DNA of 64,000 nucleotides from Echinometra lucunter (GCA_029962745.1 CM057157.1:25083460-25147459); one strand, 5' to 3'. Shown: positions 1 to 13,585, numbered from the stretch's first letter. Translations and numbers: made by a program. The notes: generated by a model from the sequence alone, not told the origin.

Positions 1-2905
1 CTCTTCTATTGTGTCTTGATGGCGTGACAATTTGGGGGACAAACTATAAATGGTCAATGGGCAACATTTTTTTACAAGTTCAGTCTCAACTTGGATAATC
101 GATTTTAAGACTTCCACAATGTGTGACACATCTTGGAACCTGCCACGACGTGAAGATTCAATTAGTGCATAATAACAGTGATATTGGATATTTATGTAGC
201 GCCACATATCCACCAGAGAAGGTGCATAATTTAAGAAAGACAAACTTAAAGCACACATAATTAAGGGGCGGCTGGTAATTCTAAATTCTGTTTCATCTAT
301 TATTTGCCAATGGATCAAATTAAGACGACAATCATTTCACATAAGTTGTTACATTTACTGTTACCGTCAGCGTTATAATAATATGTCACATCAGCAATAA
401 GTGGGCTTTCCAAAACTTTTTAGATATACACAGAACGATTTGTGTGTAGACCAATATTATGTGAATTATGAGAAATAGGAATTACAACAAGTGGGTAATT
501 AGATTAAGCAGATAAGGTTGTCAAACAATATCTCCCAAACCTAGGATATCAAAATCAACTTTGCAGTGAAACTAAAAATGAACTTAGAGCATCGAGGTTA
601 GATAGAGATCGATGACTTGGAGTCTTGGATTAGTTTCTCGAGTAATTAAACCAGTACAGTTTGCCAGATGGAGCTATTAACACAGGAAGATCAACGGCTC
701 TGATCTAGGTACCTAGTTTTGTAGATCTAATCGATATTTTTCACCCTCATATTAAAAACAAAGATAACATTTCAGAGTAATGAGTAAAAAAAACTGATGG
801 AGGATTCCAACGAAATGTTCCAACAGCACTTACGTTAACTCTACTCTACCGAGCTATTAAAACAGGCAAGTTGACACTGAATGGGTTTCACAATGAACCA
901 AATTTGCAAAGTGCAATTTTGTAGCCGTTTTGTAGCTGTTTTGTAGACGTTTACTGTGTTTTGTAGTTTTGTAGCCGTTTTGTAGCCATTTTCAAAAGGG
1001 CTACAAAACGGCTACAAAACGGCTAACGTTAATCTGCTGATTCGGCTCACTGTGTTTGCAGTACTGCCAGTAGGCCTAACTTAGTGTTACAGAGTCCTTA
1101 ACGTTAGATATTAGAGCAATTTTTTTAAAAAAAAGTTTGTTGTTGCAGTAACAATTCGACTGGCTAAATACAACGAAGAGCGGGATACCTGGCTTTTACA
1201 GTAACTGATAAAAATAACAATTGTCTTCTGCAGCTTCAAAGATTAATTAGCAGGATTAGCGGGGCAACCTGTCGCGTTACCCCGGTGACGCCGGGGTAGG
1301 GGTCTCCCATCATCATGCATATTGCGCTAGAGTTGGGGATTGCTCTACAGACACCTCAAACAATTAACTACCTTTTAAATCATTTTAAACATAAACGAAT
1401 GAACTTACATTACCAATCCTTGCCCCGATATCTTGCACAGACAGCTAAAAACTTGATGATGATCAGCTCTAGAGTTTCGCAATCACCCTGATTTCTCTCA
1501 ACTAAGAGCAAATCAAATCGTAACTAGCTAAGTTAGCTGCATGCAGTGCACTTTCTTTAAATTTGATCGAAGGCATTATCGTTATCGTTAACCATGACCC
1601 ATCATTTTTCCGTCTGCACATTGATCAATGAAAGATTAACATCAAAGTGTGATACTCACAAAGACAAATTTTGACTATGTGTTAATTTTTTAAAAATTGT
1701 AATCATTGTTCATTATAGGCACAGAACGTGCGTTCCCTGTTGCACAGGTAGACAGGAAAGAAAAAAAAAGGCATTCAAAAGAATTGATTTAAACAAGATT
1801 GTCTTTTTGATAACTATATCATTTCTATCTCTGAAATACTTAGTTTTATTCTTTGCTTTGCTTTGCTTATTTTCATGTTTATATTCGCTTTGGGTGTGTT
1901 TGTTTGTTTGTTTTGTTTGTTTATTTTGTTTCATTTTAAACGCTGGACATGCACTTTGTCTGAACTAACAACACGCGTTTTCTATGCATATTCTGACTAT
2001 ATAGTGAAGTATAGTAACAGCATAATATTTTTCACAAGTCTCTTGACAATTATTTATATTAGAAGTCTACATTTCGAAAATCATCTGTAATTGCAATCGG
2101 TCCTTCACAGATTCAATTTGATTTTGATTAATTTGTCCCCCCCCCAAAAAAAAAAAAAAAAAAAAAAAAAATTCTTATTCTCATAGTATGGTCACACAAT
2201 ATCCTAAAATCCCATTAAAAGTCAGCGATTGACAATCGCTGAATGGAATCGTTCTGATTCCTGACATGTTTCAAATGAACTTCTACAAAATGAAAATAAT
2301 GATTAATTTAACGATAAATCATAGGATTTCGCATGTATTCTGTTGTGATTAAAGCCAGAATGCTTGGGGCTCATCGGAGCACTGAATTTTCTACGTTTTA
2401 TGTCGAATGAATAGGCCTATATTCAATCCATGAAGCTTAATTTCCATGCACGGAAATAACACGTAGCAGGCCTTACTCTCAAATGCTGATTATACAATGA
2501 CGTGCATGAATTCATAAGTCAGACTTGAATTCATAATTCGTAAGTGCATAATCCTTTTATATCCACTGCAAATCATTTATGTCCAGTGTCGTAATGAGCA
2601 AAAACAATTTTTTTGAGGAGGGGGGGGGGGATGAGCTGAGCTACACAACCCCATGCACTCCCTCATCCCCCCCCCCCCCAAAAAAAAAAGGATTTGTCAA
2701 GCTGCTGTCAGAAGATGCAAATCGTAGCCGAAACGCAGGCCTGCATTATAAGGAAAAGGCAACCTAGCTATTTCCCAAATTGACTTTCAATTTGCGATTA
2801 TTTGGATGTCACTCGAAAGTTGGTCCGTCGATTAAGCCTGATCAGAGATAACGAGTAGGTGACATGAACCAGTTTTCTAAAGAGACCTTATGGACTGAAA
2901 TTATA
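1..2905. other. Intergenic, no gene seen
   Basis: AT-rich sequence without a supported exon. At 905-1030 there is a cluster of TTTTGTAGCCG words followed by their inverse CGGCTACAAAA, able to fold as a hairpin. Poly-C/poly-A junctions occur at 2138-2170 and 2668-2690. Confidence 0.6.
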
Positions 2906-3686
2906 GACCAATTTCACCTCCGGTTTATGTATTTGGCCCTCTATCGGCGACGCCATTGCTGCGGTGGGCAAGCGCGCTGACCGCGGTTGGCTCTGTGTAC
3001 AAAATGAATGTAAGATATGAGATATGCCCCGATATTGTTCCATTTACTTTATTCTAGATCAATAAAATAAAGCATGGATAAATGGTTAGATGAGGTAAGA
3101 CAATGGTAATATCTGACAGATGAAGGTATGATGTATTTTTGTACTTTCGATGGTTTTTCAACTTAGTTTTGTCAGTAAAAGTTCGATTGCAGCATAGAAG
3201 CCGTAGTAAACGGGAGCCCTAAATCTTACCCTGTTTACAAAGTCATGTTTTCATTCATTAAATTTTACGCCAAAGTACATAATGATCATGTTTCTTGACT
3301 TCAAAAGTCCTTTCTGTTGATGTTTTTACCCATTTACGAATTCGTTCACATTGCTTACGGAAATCTGTGTAGGGAGTACGGCTTCTCACACAAACAGGCT
3401 TCATGAGTAATAGCGAGTGAATTTCGCACCCAGTTAGCTTCCAGTTTTTAAATTTCATTTAATTCTTGTGGCATTTGAGCACCGCACAGCTGCGACCTGA
3501 ACTTCCCTGATAATTTCTCATTGCAAATATTGAAATAAATCTGCATATACTGGTCAAAATAGACAAAAAATCGAACGAATGTACATAACCGCTATTGACT
3601 TGTGTACTATAAAAGTTGGAGCGCCCACCGCAGTATGTCGAACTGTGTCGAACAGTCTGCTGCCCTCTTGCGTTGTGAAATTGGTC
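2906..3686. mobile_element. TIR element with GACCAATTTCAC ends
   Basis: GACCAATTTCAC (2906-2917) and GTGAAATTGGTC (3675-3686) are inverse complements, flanked on both sides by TATA (2902-2905 and 3687-3690), consistent with a TA-type duplication. Internal matching TGCGGTGGGC / GCCCACCGCA extends the inversion. No transposase. Confidence 0.7.
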
Positions 3687-3819
3687 TATACAAAGGATGC
3701 TTGGGGTAGATATAGGCAGAAGGCAATAGGGGAAGAATAAGTTCCTTGCAAAAAAAGAGGGGGTGCACGGGAGAGAGGGAGGTAGATAAAGAGAGAGAGA
3801 AAGAGAGCGCGGGGCATTC

Positions 3820-3920
3820 TTGTTTCTCCTCCTCCTCCTCTTCCTCCTCCTCCTCCTTCTTCTTCTTCTTCTTCTTCTTCTTCTTCTTCTTCTTCTTCTT
3901 CTTCTTCTTCTTCTTCTCTT
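3820..3920 (+). repeat. (CTC)n(CTT)n microsatellite
   Basis: About 30 uninterrupted pyrimidine triplets changing from CTC to CTT. It generates spurious poly-Leu, poly-Phe or poly-Glu frames. Confidence 0.95.
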
Positions 3921-4120
3921 TGTTTCATCAAATCTGTTTACTGGACAGTCATCACGTATGATCGGCTATTATATCATTATCATTTTTATCATTATATTCA
4001 TTTAATATATTCATTGTCATTAATAGTAGTAGCAGTATAGCAGCACCAGCAGTATCAATGTAAATATTGTACAAAGTGAAAATATCTGTGAAAGCATGAT
4101 ATCAATAAAACTGAAATAAA

Positions 4121-4162
4121 AGTAGTAGCAGCAGCAGCAGTAGGAGTAGTAGTAGTAGTAGC

Positions 4163-4197
<35 letters not shown>

Positions 4198-4198
4198 C

Positions 4199-4251
<53 letters not shown>

Positions 4252-4267
4252 CAGTAGTAGTAGTAGC

Positions 4268-4356
<89 letters not shown>

Positions 4357-4357
4357 C

Positions 4358-4388
<31 letters not shown>

Positions 4389-4421
4389 ATAGTAGTAGTA
4401 GCAGTAGAAGTAGTAGTATAG
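4121..4421 (+). repeat. (TAG)n microsatellite
   Basis: About 100 TAG-type triplets with occasional CAG, TGG or TAA variants; an ATC/ATT-rich tract follows to about 4615. It creates a false poly-Tyr reading frame on the reverse strand. Confidence 0.95.
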
Positions 4422-4619
4422 TATCGTTATCATTATCACCATCTTTATTGTTATTAATATTATTGTCATTATCATTACTATTAGTTTATTTCTTGTTTTA
4501 TTATTGTCATCATCATCATCATCGTTTTGATTATTATCACTATGATCATCATTACGATGCCACAATACTACTATACCACCGCTATTACTATACTGCTATT
4601 ACTATTATTAACATGATAC

Positions 4620-6745
4620 TACTACTTCTGGGATACTACTATAGAGTTTCTTCAAAGAATCTAGCTTGGCGATATTTTCCCGTGCATTTTCTCCCCTACA
4701 TTTCAAAGGTCAGTCCTATATTTGCTGTTTTATTTTTTATTTTTCATTTATTCTTTTTTTTTTTTTTTTGGGGGGGGGGGTGCACTGTGAGATAGAAGTA
4801 ATAATCAGAACGATCAGTCTCGCTCTGACATGACCATATCCCCTGAATCAATGATATCCACACAAAACAATTGGGGGGGAAAATCAGATTAGGCCCGAGG
4901 TCTGTCAGATAATGAGCACAAAATGATTGAAATATAGGGCAACACGTCTTAATTAGTGCTATCGAGCTATCATCGATTCGTATTTGCTGGGAAATTGCCT
5001 TCAGGCCTCACAAATGATTGATTTGAAGATCTAAAGACAAAATAAAACGGGAGCTTATCACGGTGTCACTCTCCCATCTGATTCATTTTGACTTGCAGTA
5101 ATGCTTGTTTGCCTTGCTATGCCAATGTATTGTCTTATCTTATGGCAATCAGTCAATCTAACTATGAGAATCATCCCTTTATCTCCAAATTCAAATAACA
5201 GTATTTTTAAAAATCGATAGCAGGATCATGAAGTTGTCCCCCTTTTTAACAGGAGCGACGGATTGGGAGGGAGGTTACCGCGACCGTCAAGCGCCAAACA
5301 CATCAAAGTTATTATAAAATCTCAACTGAATTTCATCTCAGAAGAATCGTCTTCATCACCATTGCGCTTCGCTGGTCTTACTGTCTGTGTGTCTGTCTGA
5401 CTGACTGACTGTCTTATCATGTTTTCACGTTGCTGTGGTCTATTCGAAACTGATTTTTTTTTTTTAATCATTTATGAAGAAAAAATTTCAAATTAATTAA
5501 ATTTGGCGATTAGTACTCAACAATATCAGGCCTCCATGCAGAAGGGTCATATTCTATACACCAGAAGAGATCAATGATCTCTTCAAGCGCAGAGCTATTG
5601 GGCCTATGGGTCGACTACATTTTTTCCTTTTTCTCTAACTGTATATGAATTAGCCTTTGGGCAAGGCCTCGCGCGCTGCTTGTCTGCCAAGCAGGGTTTG
5701 AAAAATAGACTAAACAGTGTGAATTTATGGCAGTGATCAGTGGACTGAGCTGCGTCATGATTTTTCAAGCCATCAAAAAAAAAAAAAAAAAAAAGAGAAA
5801 AAGAAGAAAAAAAAGGAGAAGAAGAAAGAGTATTGGGAAAGAGGGGGCTGGGTCAAATACCCTACTTAAATAAACTTACCTATGGATCCTCATGCCCCTC
5901 CCCCTATCAAAATACCCTGGCGCCACCCCTGGTTAACAGAATGGTAGATAAAGTTGGTTATTTTTTAATTTCGTAGAGCACTAAAATGAAAACTCGCCCC
6001 CTCCCTTCCTTAAATATAATACTCGATGAAATTAGTGATTGAAGTTAATGATAAATTCATTCACTCTCCTTATTTTCGACCCAAAATGGATAAGATCAAC
6101 GTAAAGAGGGCAGAAAATGTGGCATTAGCCGCATAATTATTATTAACAGGGTGATTTAATGGACTTTTAGCGAGCATTTAGAATTTGCTGAAGCTTAAAT
6201 AATGATTGATAGAGGTTTTAAGTGGCTTTATGGACGGTGATTTGACATGTCTAATGTCAGAGTCTAATTAGGACGGTACGAGGTCTACAGCGGTAATGAT
6301 TATTTTCCAATATAGTTGGGATTTTCTAACCTTGGCCACGGCCTGGTATAGGGTTCGAATGATTATCTTCATGGATTGCCTGTTCTAGCCAAATCTAATG
6401 GAGAATATATCAAACAAACGATGTAATTAAGAAGTGCAAGTTTGTGATATATTTTGTCATTGTAAGAGCTGCACTACGGGGGGGGGGGAGGGGACGGCGA
6501 GCGACCGCCCCTCTAATATTTCAAGTGATCAAAGAAAAAATAGGAGAAAATAATAAAAAGAGGAAATAGAAGAAAGAAGAGTATGGGAAAAAGAGGGTGG
6601 GTCATGCAACTATACCCTACTTGTTCAAAAGCGTAAATAAACTCACCTGTAGGTCATCTTTCCCCATCAAAATACCATGGCGCGGTGGCGCCCCCTCTGA
6701 GTCCTTGGTTGGAGATCTTTAAGAAGACTATTCGTAGCATGAATC
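4620..6745. other. Intergenic, no gene seen
   Basis: Contains a T-run/G-run junction near 4750-4780 and two related AG-rich blocks (5780-5930 and 6530-6700), each reading AAGAGGG...GGGTCA, then TACCCTACTT...AAATA and ACTCACCT or ACTTACCT, then CATCAAAATACC. These are therefore two copies of one repeat. Nothing else is recognised. Confidence 0.5.
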
Positions 6746-7117
6746 TTAAAGGGAAAGTCCACCCCAGAAGTTTCACTGTTTCAATAAAAATAGTTAAATT
6801 TGAACAACATTTTAAAAAAGAAATGAGCAAAATCGGTCAAAGAATAAGAAAATTACACTCATTTACATTTTCTAGTAAATTACTCTCGGCTCTGCAAATT
6901 GGCAACACTGATGACATCATAATGTGAGCAGCTTTCCATTCACTTTGTACATGAAATTTCGCATTTTCTCAATTTTCTTGAAAGTTACACATTTTCTCAC
7001 CCCATAGTCATGTTATGTAAAAAGCAATTCTTCTGAACATACATTGACTATGGGGGCTAGAAAAATTAATGTGTAACTTCCATGAAAATTGAGAAAATGT
7101 GAAATTTCATGTACAAA
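6746..7117. mobile_element. Palindromic element copy 1, TTAAAGGGAAAGTCC end
   Basis: Starts TTAAAGGGAAAGTCCACCCC and is near-identical to the element at 30869-31306 for about 200 bases. It holds a long internal hairpin: CTTTGTACATGAAATTTC (near 6943) matches GAAATTTCATGTACAAAG (ends 7118). The right TIR is missing, replaced by the ACGT-rich palindrome. Confidence 0.7.
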
Positions 7118-7145
7118 GCACTGATCTCTACACGTTAGTGTAGAG

Positions 7146-8906
7146 ATCAGTGGTTTTTTTGAAAACATTTTTAAAACGTCAATGGACGTTACAAAATGAA
7201 ACGTCCTTTACAAAACGTTTGTAAAACGTTATCGGACGTTACAAAATTAAACGTCCGGTACCTAACGTGTACAGAACGTTTTTTCCTGACCTATTTTTTG
7301 TTGAACGTTTATTAAACGTGTTAAAAACATCCAATTCCAAATCATTATGAATGAGCAAATAAAAACACTCTTCTTCAACAAAATGTAGAATCGTTACCAA
7401 ATTACTTTTTTCCGATGTCCAAATAAACAAATAAACACATTCTTCTACAAAAAATCAGTCGGTTGATATCATAACTGAAATATAATTATATTTCATTTCT
7501 ACTGAGAGAACTTCTCTTCAGGATGAATTTTTAAAAATCATAATTATCAAAGGTTTTCTGGACATTCTTAAAAGGTTCTTACCAGTTCTTCTAAACGTTC
7601 TTAAAAGGTTTTCTGAACGTTCTTAAAAAGTTTTCTAAAGGTTCTTAAAAGGTATTTTGAACGTTCTCAAAACGTTTGTAAAACGTCCAAAGGTTTTCTG
7701 CAGGTCCCTACACTGGAAAGCAAATGCATGAAAGGTTTTTGATTTTTTTTTAACGTTTTTACAAATGTCCAATAAAACGTTTTGTGGACGTCTGCTGAAC
7801 GTCCACAGAACGTCTATAACGTCAGAAAGGTTTTCAGCAGGTCCTTACAAATTTTGAAAGGTTTTTTATTGTTTTTTTAACGTTTAAAAAACGTTTTTAA
7901 ACGTCCATTTGAAACGTTTTAAATACGTTGAAAACCTTCCACAAAAAGACGTTCTGAAAACGTTTTGACAAAACGTCCAAATAACGAACTTGGAATGTTT
8001 TAAGAACGTTCAGAAAACGTCCAATTGTTAGCTGGGGAAGAAACCCTAGCCCAACCACAGAAATAGAAGACGTCTTCTATTTCTGTGAGCCCAACTAACA
8101 ATCGGACGTTTTCTGAACGTTCTAAAAACGTTCCAAGTTGGTTCTTTGGACATTTCGTAAAAACGTTTGGACTTTTTTGGGGGAAGGTTTTGGACGTCCA
8201 TGAAACGTTTTATTGGACGTATTTAAAACGTTTTTTAAACGTTATAAAAAACAATTTAAAAAAAGCCTTTTATGCATTTGCTTTCCAGTCTAAGGACCAT
8301 GCAGAAAACCTTTAGACGTTTTGAAAACGTTTTGAGAACGTTAAGAAAACCTTTTTGAGAACGTTTAAAAAATCCTTTTAAGAATGTTTTGAAAACCTTG
8401 TAAGAACTTTTTAAGAACGTCCAGAAAACATTTTTAAAACATAACATAATTATAATAAAAACAATAATTTTATCCTGAAGAGAAGCTCTTTCAGTACAAT
8501 CCACTTAATGGTCTATAATCCTATCAATCCTCCTATAATCCTGACAACCCTAATGCCTTAATGAAATATATATTTCATTTATGATATCAACCGACTGATT
8601 TTTTGTGAAAGAATGTGTTTATTTGCTCATTTGGACATCGGAAAAAGAAATTTGGTAATGATTCTACATTATGTTGAAGAAGAGTGTTTTTATTTGCTCA
8701 TTCATAATGATTTGGAATTGGATGTTTTTAATACGTTTAATAAACGTTCAACAAAAAGTAGGTCAGGAAAAACGTTCTGTACACGTTAGGTACCGGACGT
8801 TTAATTTTGTAACGTTCTATAACGTTTTACAAACATTTTGTAAAGGACGTTTCATTTTGTAACGTCCACTGACGTTTTAAAAACGTTTTCCAAAAAAACT
8901 GTGCTT
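7146..8906. repeat. Giant ACGT-rich inverted repeat (arms of about 0.8-0.9 kb)
   Basis: The left arm (about 7146-8035) reappears inverted at about 8093-8906. One example is TTCTTCAACAAAATGTAGAA (7371-7390) matching TTCTACATTATGTTGAAGAA; another is the pair of ACGTCCGGTACCTAACGTGT-type blocks. The centre is a perfect 32 bp palindrome at 8056-8087. Both arms are packed with AACGTT/ACGTCC motifs. A 34 bp hairpin (7119-7152) abuts the left end. Confidence 0.85.
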
Positions 8907-9354
8907 TGTGGTAAATGCTAAGTCCAAACTTTGACGTTACATGTACGTTTTAAAAACGTCCGTTTTAGACGAAGACGTACAGAACCTCAAACAAACTTTG
9001 AGGAAACGTTCTGAGAACGTTATGTGTTTGCTGGGATATATCCTACCATATATATCCTAAACCTATAGTACTGAACTCTTGTCAGGTCTTTCTATATATA
9101 GGGACCAGATTGCAATGACCGTTTCATAGTTGACGATTAAAATTTTTAATTTAGACCTAGAAATACCTCTTCGAATTGCATTTTGGGCATTACAATCAAT
9201 TTTAATACAGTTTGCATTATTTTTTGCATTACAGAATTTTACATTATAGAATTGTCAAAATACTAGTAGCTAGATTGTCATATATCCTTTTTGAAATATG
9301 ATTTTGGTCAATTGGTCTTATGTGAATATTCATAAATCATGATCGATTATTATG

Positions 9355-9640
9355 GCCATGGTCCAACTTTTGAACGTCTATAAAACTTTTTTAAAACGTT
9401 TGTTGTTTGTTGGGATGTTTAGTCAAAACTTCGACGTTCTGAAAACGTTTTTTAAACGTTTATTAAAGACGAAGACGTAGCGGACCTAATATAAACGTTT
9501 TGTGAACTTTATTAAAGACGAAGACGTAGCGGACCTAATATCAACGTTTTGTGAATGTTTATTAAAGACGAAGACGTAGCGGACCTAATAAAAAAAAACG
9601 TTTTGTGAACGTTGTGAACGTTCTAACAACGTTTTGTGTT
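9355..9640 (+). repeat. ACGT-rich tandem repeat, about 59-61 bp unit
   Basis: The block GACGAAGACGTAGCGGACCT occurs three times (starting near 9468, 9518 and 9569), each followed by AACGTTTTGTGAA. It shares the AACGTT style of the giant palindrome and ends in GTTCGCTGGG, similar to GTTTGCTGGG near 9025 and GTTAGCTGGG near 8030, suggesting a common family edge. Confidence 0.75.
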
Positions 9641-9652
9641 CGCTGGGTGGGC

Positions 9653-9997
9653 TTACGCAAGGTTTTGTTTTCTTTGTTTTAAGGGACATGGGCGGCCCCT
9701 CCCAGTAATTTCATCCTTTAAACACGGCTGCCGAAAGAAGAAAGAAATCAAGAAGAAAATGAAACCAAAATGTAAGAAAGAAAGAAATAGAGGACTAAAA
9801 TTACGCACCATAGAAAAATAATTCCCTTTAGCCCTCTTTATTGGGCGAGTTCTATGTAGGTTGACACAGGTTTTAGGGACGACTCTATTAGTATGTATCT
9901 CTATGATATTCAAAGCGACCTCTATTGCTCGAGTTTGCTCATTGTTTGTAAACCCACGTTGATCCAACGTACGTAATTGGTCATGTACAGTGTCCAC
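9653..9997 (-). other. Unassigned 114-codon ORF upstream of SREK1
   Basis: Open from ATG at 9997, 81 bases from the SREK1 start and in head-to-head orientation. The first 60 residues look protein-like (MDTVHDQLRTLDQRG, AIEVALNIIEIH); the rest turns Phe-rich and low complexity. No family is recognised. It may be chance or a first exon sharing the promoter region. Confidence 0.2.
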
Positions 9998-10077
9998 TGG
10001 TAATGGTTGTTTCTTGACTTAAATATCTGCAGAAACCACTATTTTGGCTTATGTTCGTTTTGAACTGAGGCTTAAAA

Positions 10078-13000
10078 ATGGTGGTGACAAAAGTAGCACA
10101 AGTGAATAATGTTTCTTCTGCAGCAACATTGGACCAGGTGCGGTCACTCTTCAGCTTTCTGGGCAAAATTGAAGACATCCGACTTTTTCCAAAAGAGTGA
10201 GTTCATCATGTTCATATTCCGCTGATGTTCATATTCTTATTTCTTCAATCTAAACACTGCGAATAGAATCTTAACTGTAGTGTTAGTGATGGTCATTTTA
10301 TTGCCACTAACAGATCTAAATTATTTCAAATGTATGATTTGATTGTTAATCGTCATGATCGTTATGAATATGAAAGCTGCACAATATGAATAGGCCTAAT
10401 ATTTTTATTTGTCATTCAATAATCTCCGCGACTGGTGACTTTGAACAGATGAGTCGATGATTTATGAACTCAAGAAACATGACAAACATGACGGCCATAT
10501 CGTGGTTTAGGAAACCACTCGTTCATTTGACGCATGCACTTGTGTACAAAGAGAATGGACATGATGGAGGTGGAAATAGGAAACGAATGCGTGTGACTGA
10601 ATAAAGCGGTGCTGTACAAAGTCAACGGTGGTTTCCTATTTCACGATAATGCAACATGACAAAGGTAGACCTCTCTAGCAGTTACTATGAGCTTGTTGTT
10701 TGTAGTATACATTGTATCTGACATTTGACATCAAGCTGCACACATCATGGTACATCATGCTTCCATAATGATTTAGCTGCGCGGAGATTCGGAGAATGAT
10801 GTTATTAAAATGGCAGTGTATACAGCCACACGCGTGTGGTTGTATCCACAGCATTGACATGAGGATACAGCCACACTCGATCGTCTGAATTCCCGTACTT
10901 AAACACTTTGCGCTGCGACAGCTAGCTATTACTAGTGAAGGCACTGCACAAGCGATGCGATGTGTACATTCGTCATGCGACGTAACTATACACAGCGCTG
11001 TCACGAAGCGACAGCGCTGTACAAGCGGGCATAGGAAATCATTGCGAACCTGTTGCAGAAATTGCGACAGCATCGTGTTTGTAATGAAGCTGAATTCTCT
11101 CAGCTACAAAATTGACATTATTTTAAAATTGAATGTTTGATTGATGTTTTTTCACTTCTCATATTTATTGCTTCATCTGCACTTGGAAATTTCGTTCTCT
11201 CTGCCGAGGGTCAACCAGAAGTTAGACCTCTCGCACATAAAGTCTATGTATGCAAATGCCGATCACCTTCCAGGATACCGAATGGGTTTGCCAAAATTTT
11301 GTGCGTGTCCTTGTCCGATGCCGTGCAAAGAGCACAGTGTCGGGTCTGGCTACATCAACGGTACTATACTTGCAAAAGTAGCAAAACCCCAAAACTTGGA
11401 TCATCACGAAGGTTTTATCTTTCGATCAAAGTTTTGCAAGTCGCAACACATACAATCGCATGAATACACATCGCTTGTGCAGCATGTGCATGTCGATGCT
11501 GTGGATACAATCACGCGTGCGGCCGTAAGGTAAAGACACATACGTGCGGCTGTATACACTGCCTATTAAAATAGCCTGGCCCTAGGCCTAGTGCTGGTCC
11601 ACATTTGGGATGCTTATAAAGCGGAATCCTCTGAAATCCCAGTAAGTCGATCAGAGAAACAAGCGCACATTTCCTTACTTGCACAGCACGGTGGGTCCTG
11701 CTTCGGGTACGCTTGAAGGTACTGTTGTTGTACTAGCTCGGGTGCCGACAATTTTATCACTCACATAACAGTTGAGAAAGTTTCTTGACCTTTGCACTGA
11801 TGTACATATATAACTCGATACCATGAGCAGGATGAGATATCTTTACGAAGTTGAAGCAACCTGGAGTCAGCGAGCGTCTCAGAGCCCCATATATCGTGAC
11901 TATAATTGCCCTTTTGAAGATGAAAACACAAATGCTGTCAAAATCACCCTTTGTATGTGTGGTTACCTCTGCAAACTACATGTGGAGTTTGCTAGTATTC
12001 CCTGCTGTCTATTATTGCATCATAAAAACTTGTAACAGATACATGTATTAGTTTTCCAGTTAAAAGAGGGGGAACTATGCGATAGGATACATGTATATAG
12101 GAAAGTTTTCCCTTACCTGAAAACATGCTTCCAATGTCTGCATTATTATCATTTGGATATGATTATGATGACCTGACATCATTGGCATAACGCCTGTGGC
12201 TGTATACACTGCCAAAAATATATCGTACTTGTATATGAGAACTGACCAGCTGGACAAGTAAAAGTGATGATTGTTGGCAGGGTTGGCGGATTTAAATCAC
12301 GTTGATTTAAATCATGATTTAAATTGCGATTTAAATCACCATGATTTTTTTTAAAAAATCATTGATTTAAATCACTTCCATTGAAACATGTACAAATCAT
12401 TGACAAATTGTTTGTTCAAGGCAGTTTTAATTCTTCAAATCAACTGAAAAACTTTGAATTAACTTTATTTCAATTGAAAAACTTTGAATTAACTTTATAT
12501 CAACAAAAAATCAACAAATCCTTCCTATCTACTTAAAACAAATTAAAATCAAGTCAATAAAATCAGCTGATTCCTTAAAAATTAGAGATTTGTGTCGTAA
12601 ACTGTTACTCCATTTTATGTAAATGTCAAGTTTTTCTTCTGAAATTTTACATTTTTTGTCAGTTATCAATAGTGAAACAAGTTTCTTATTTCTTTCTTAT
12701 CGTTTATCACACAATCCAAGATTTTTCAGAGAGCAGTAGTGTAAAAAATATAATATGTAAAAGTCAATGACAAAAGGATTGTTGGCAGTTTTCCAGTTTT
12801 GATCCTTCACGGTTATACTTCTATCATATGAAATTTAAAAAAGATCATCTGATCAACAGATTTCCACATGCTTATTTCTTCTTGTGACATTTATCATACA
12901 ATTAACATAATGTAGTACAGTCACAATTTGACTGTTGAAAAAAGCTTTCTCATATACCTTTTAAGTCACTAGCTCATTTTATGTTCAGTGCTATGGAAGT

Positions 13001-13585
13001 TTTGTATTTGCATGTAGCAATGGAAAGAGGATCTATAAAAAACAATTTGCAAAACTCAAAATAAACTTTTAAAACTGCATTTAAATCTTAAGATGTAGGT
13101 ACTTACATATAAGTTACAATCAATTACAGTTGTAAGTTGTGTCTGATTTAAAATACAATACTTCTTTTTGTAATACATATGTTGTAATATCAGCAGTTTT
13201 GCTGGTTTTATCCTTTAAGTCAAACTTACAGTTGTATAGGGTCAAAAGGTTTTTTTTTGTTCCTACTTCATGTATCAAACAGATTTTTAGAGAACATGTG
13301 AATAAGAATTGTAGATTAATGTAAAAACCACAGTAACATAATGTAGTGTAGTCACCCTTTGACTAAGCTGTCTCTTATATTGGTCTCCAACACTGACAGT
13401 TTTGCATCTCTATCTGTAGCAATGAATGAGCTTTAATACCAATTTGTAAATTTGTCACAAAGCTGTTGAGTGCGCATTTACATGTAGATACAGTTTTCAC
13501 TGAGGAGTGTCTGGAGATTTTCCTCTGGGATTTTTTTTGTCTCGCCTGCGTAGCGGAGCGAGACATAGGTATCACTATTTCCGGT

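Noticed and set aside
3686..3961. Poly-Glu and poly-Phe ORFs
   Set aside because: Both are readings of the CTC/CTT microsatellite.
4020..4565. 181-codon minus-strand poly-Tyr reading frame
   Set aside because: Product of the TAG microsatellite read in reverse; no gene signals.
11137..11533. Two overlapping 100-130 codon ORFs with Cys and His residues
   Set aside because: Lie within an inverted-repeat element, overlap in different frames and match no recognised domain.
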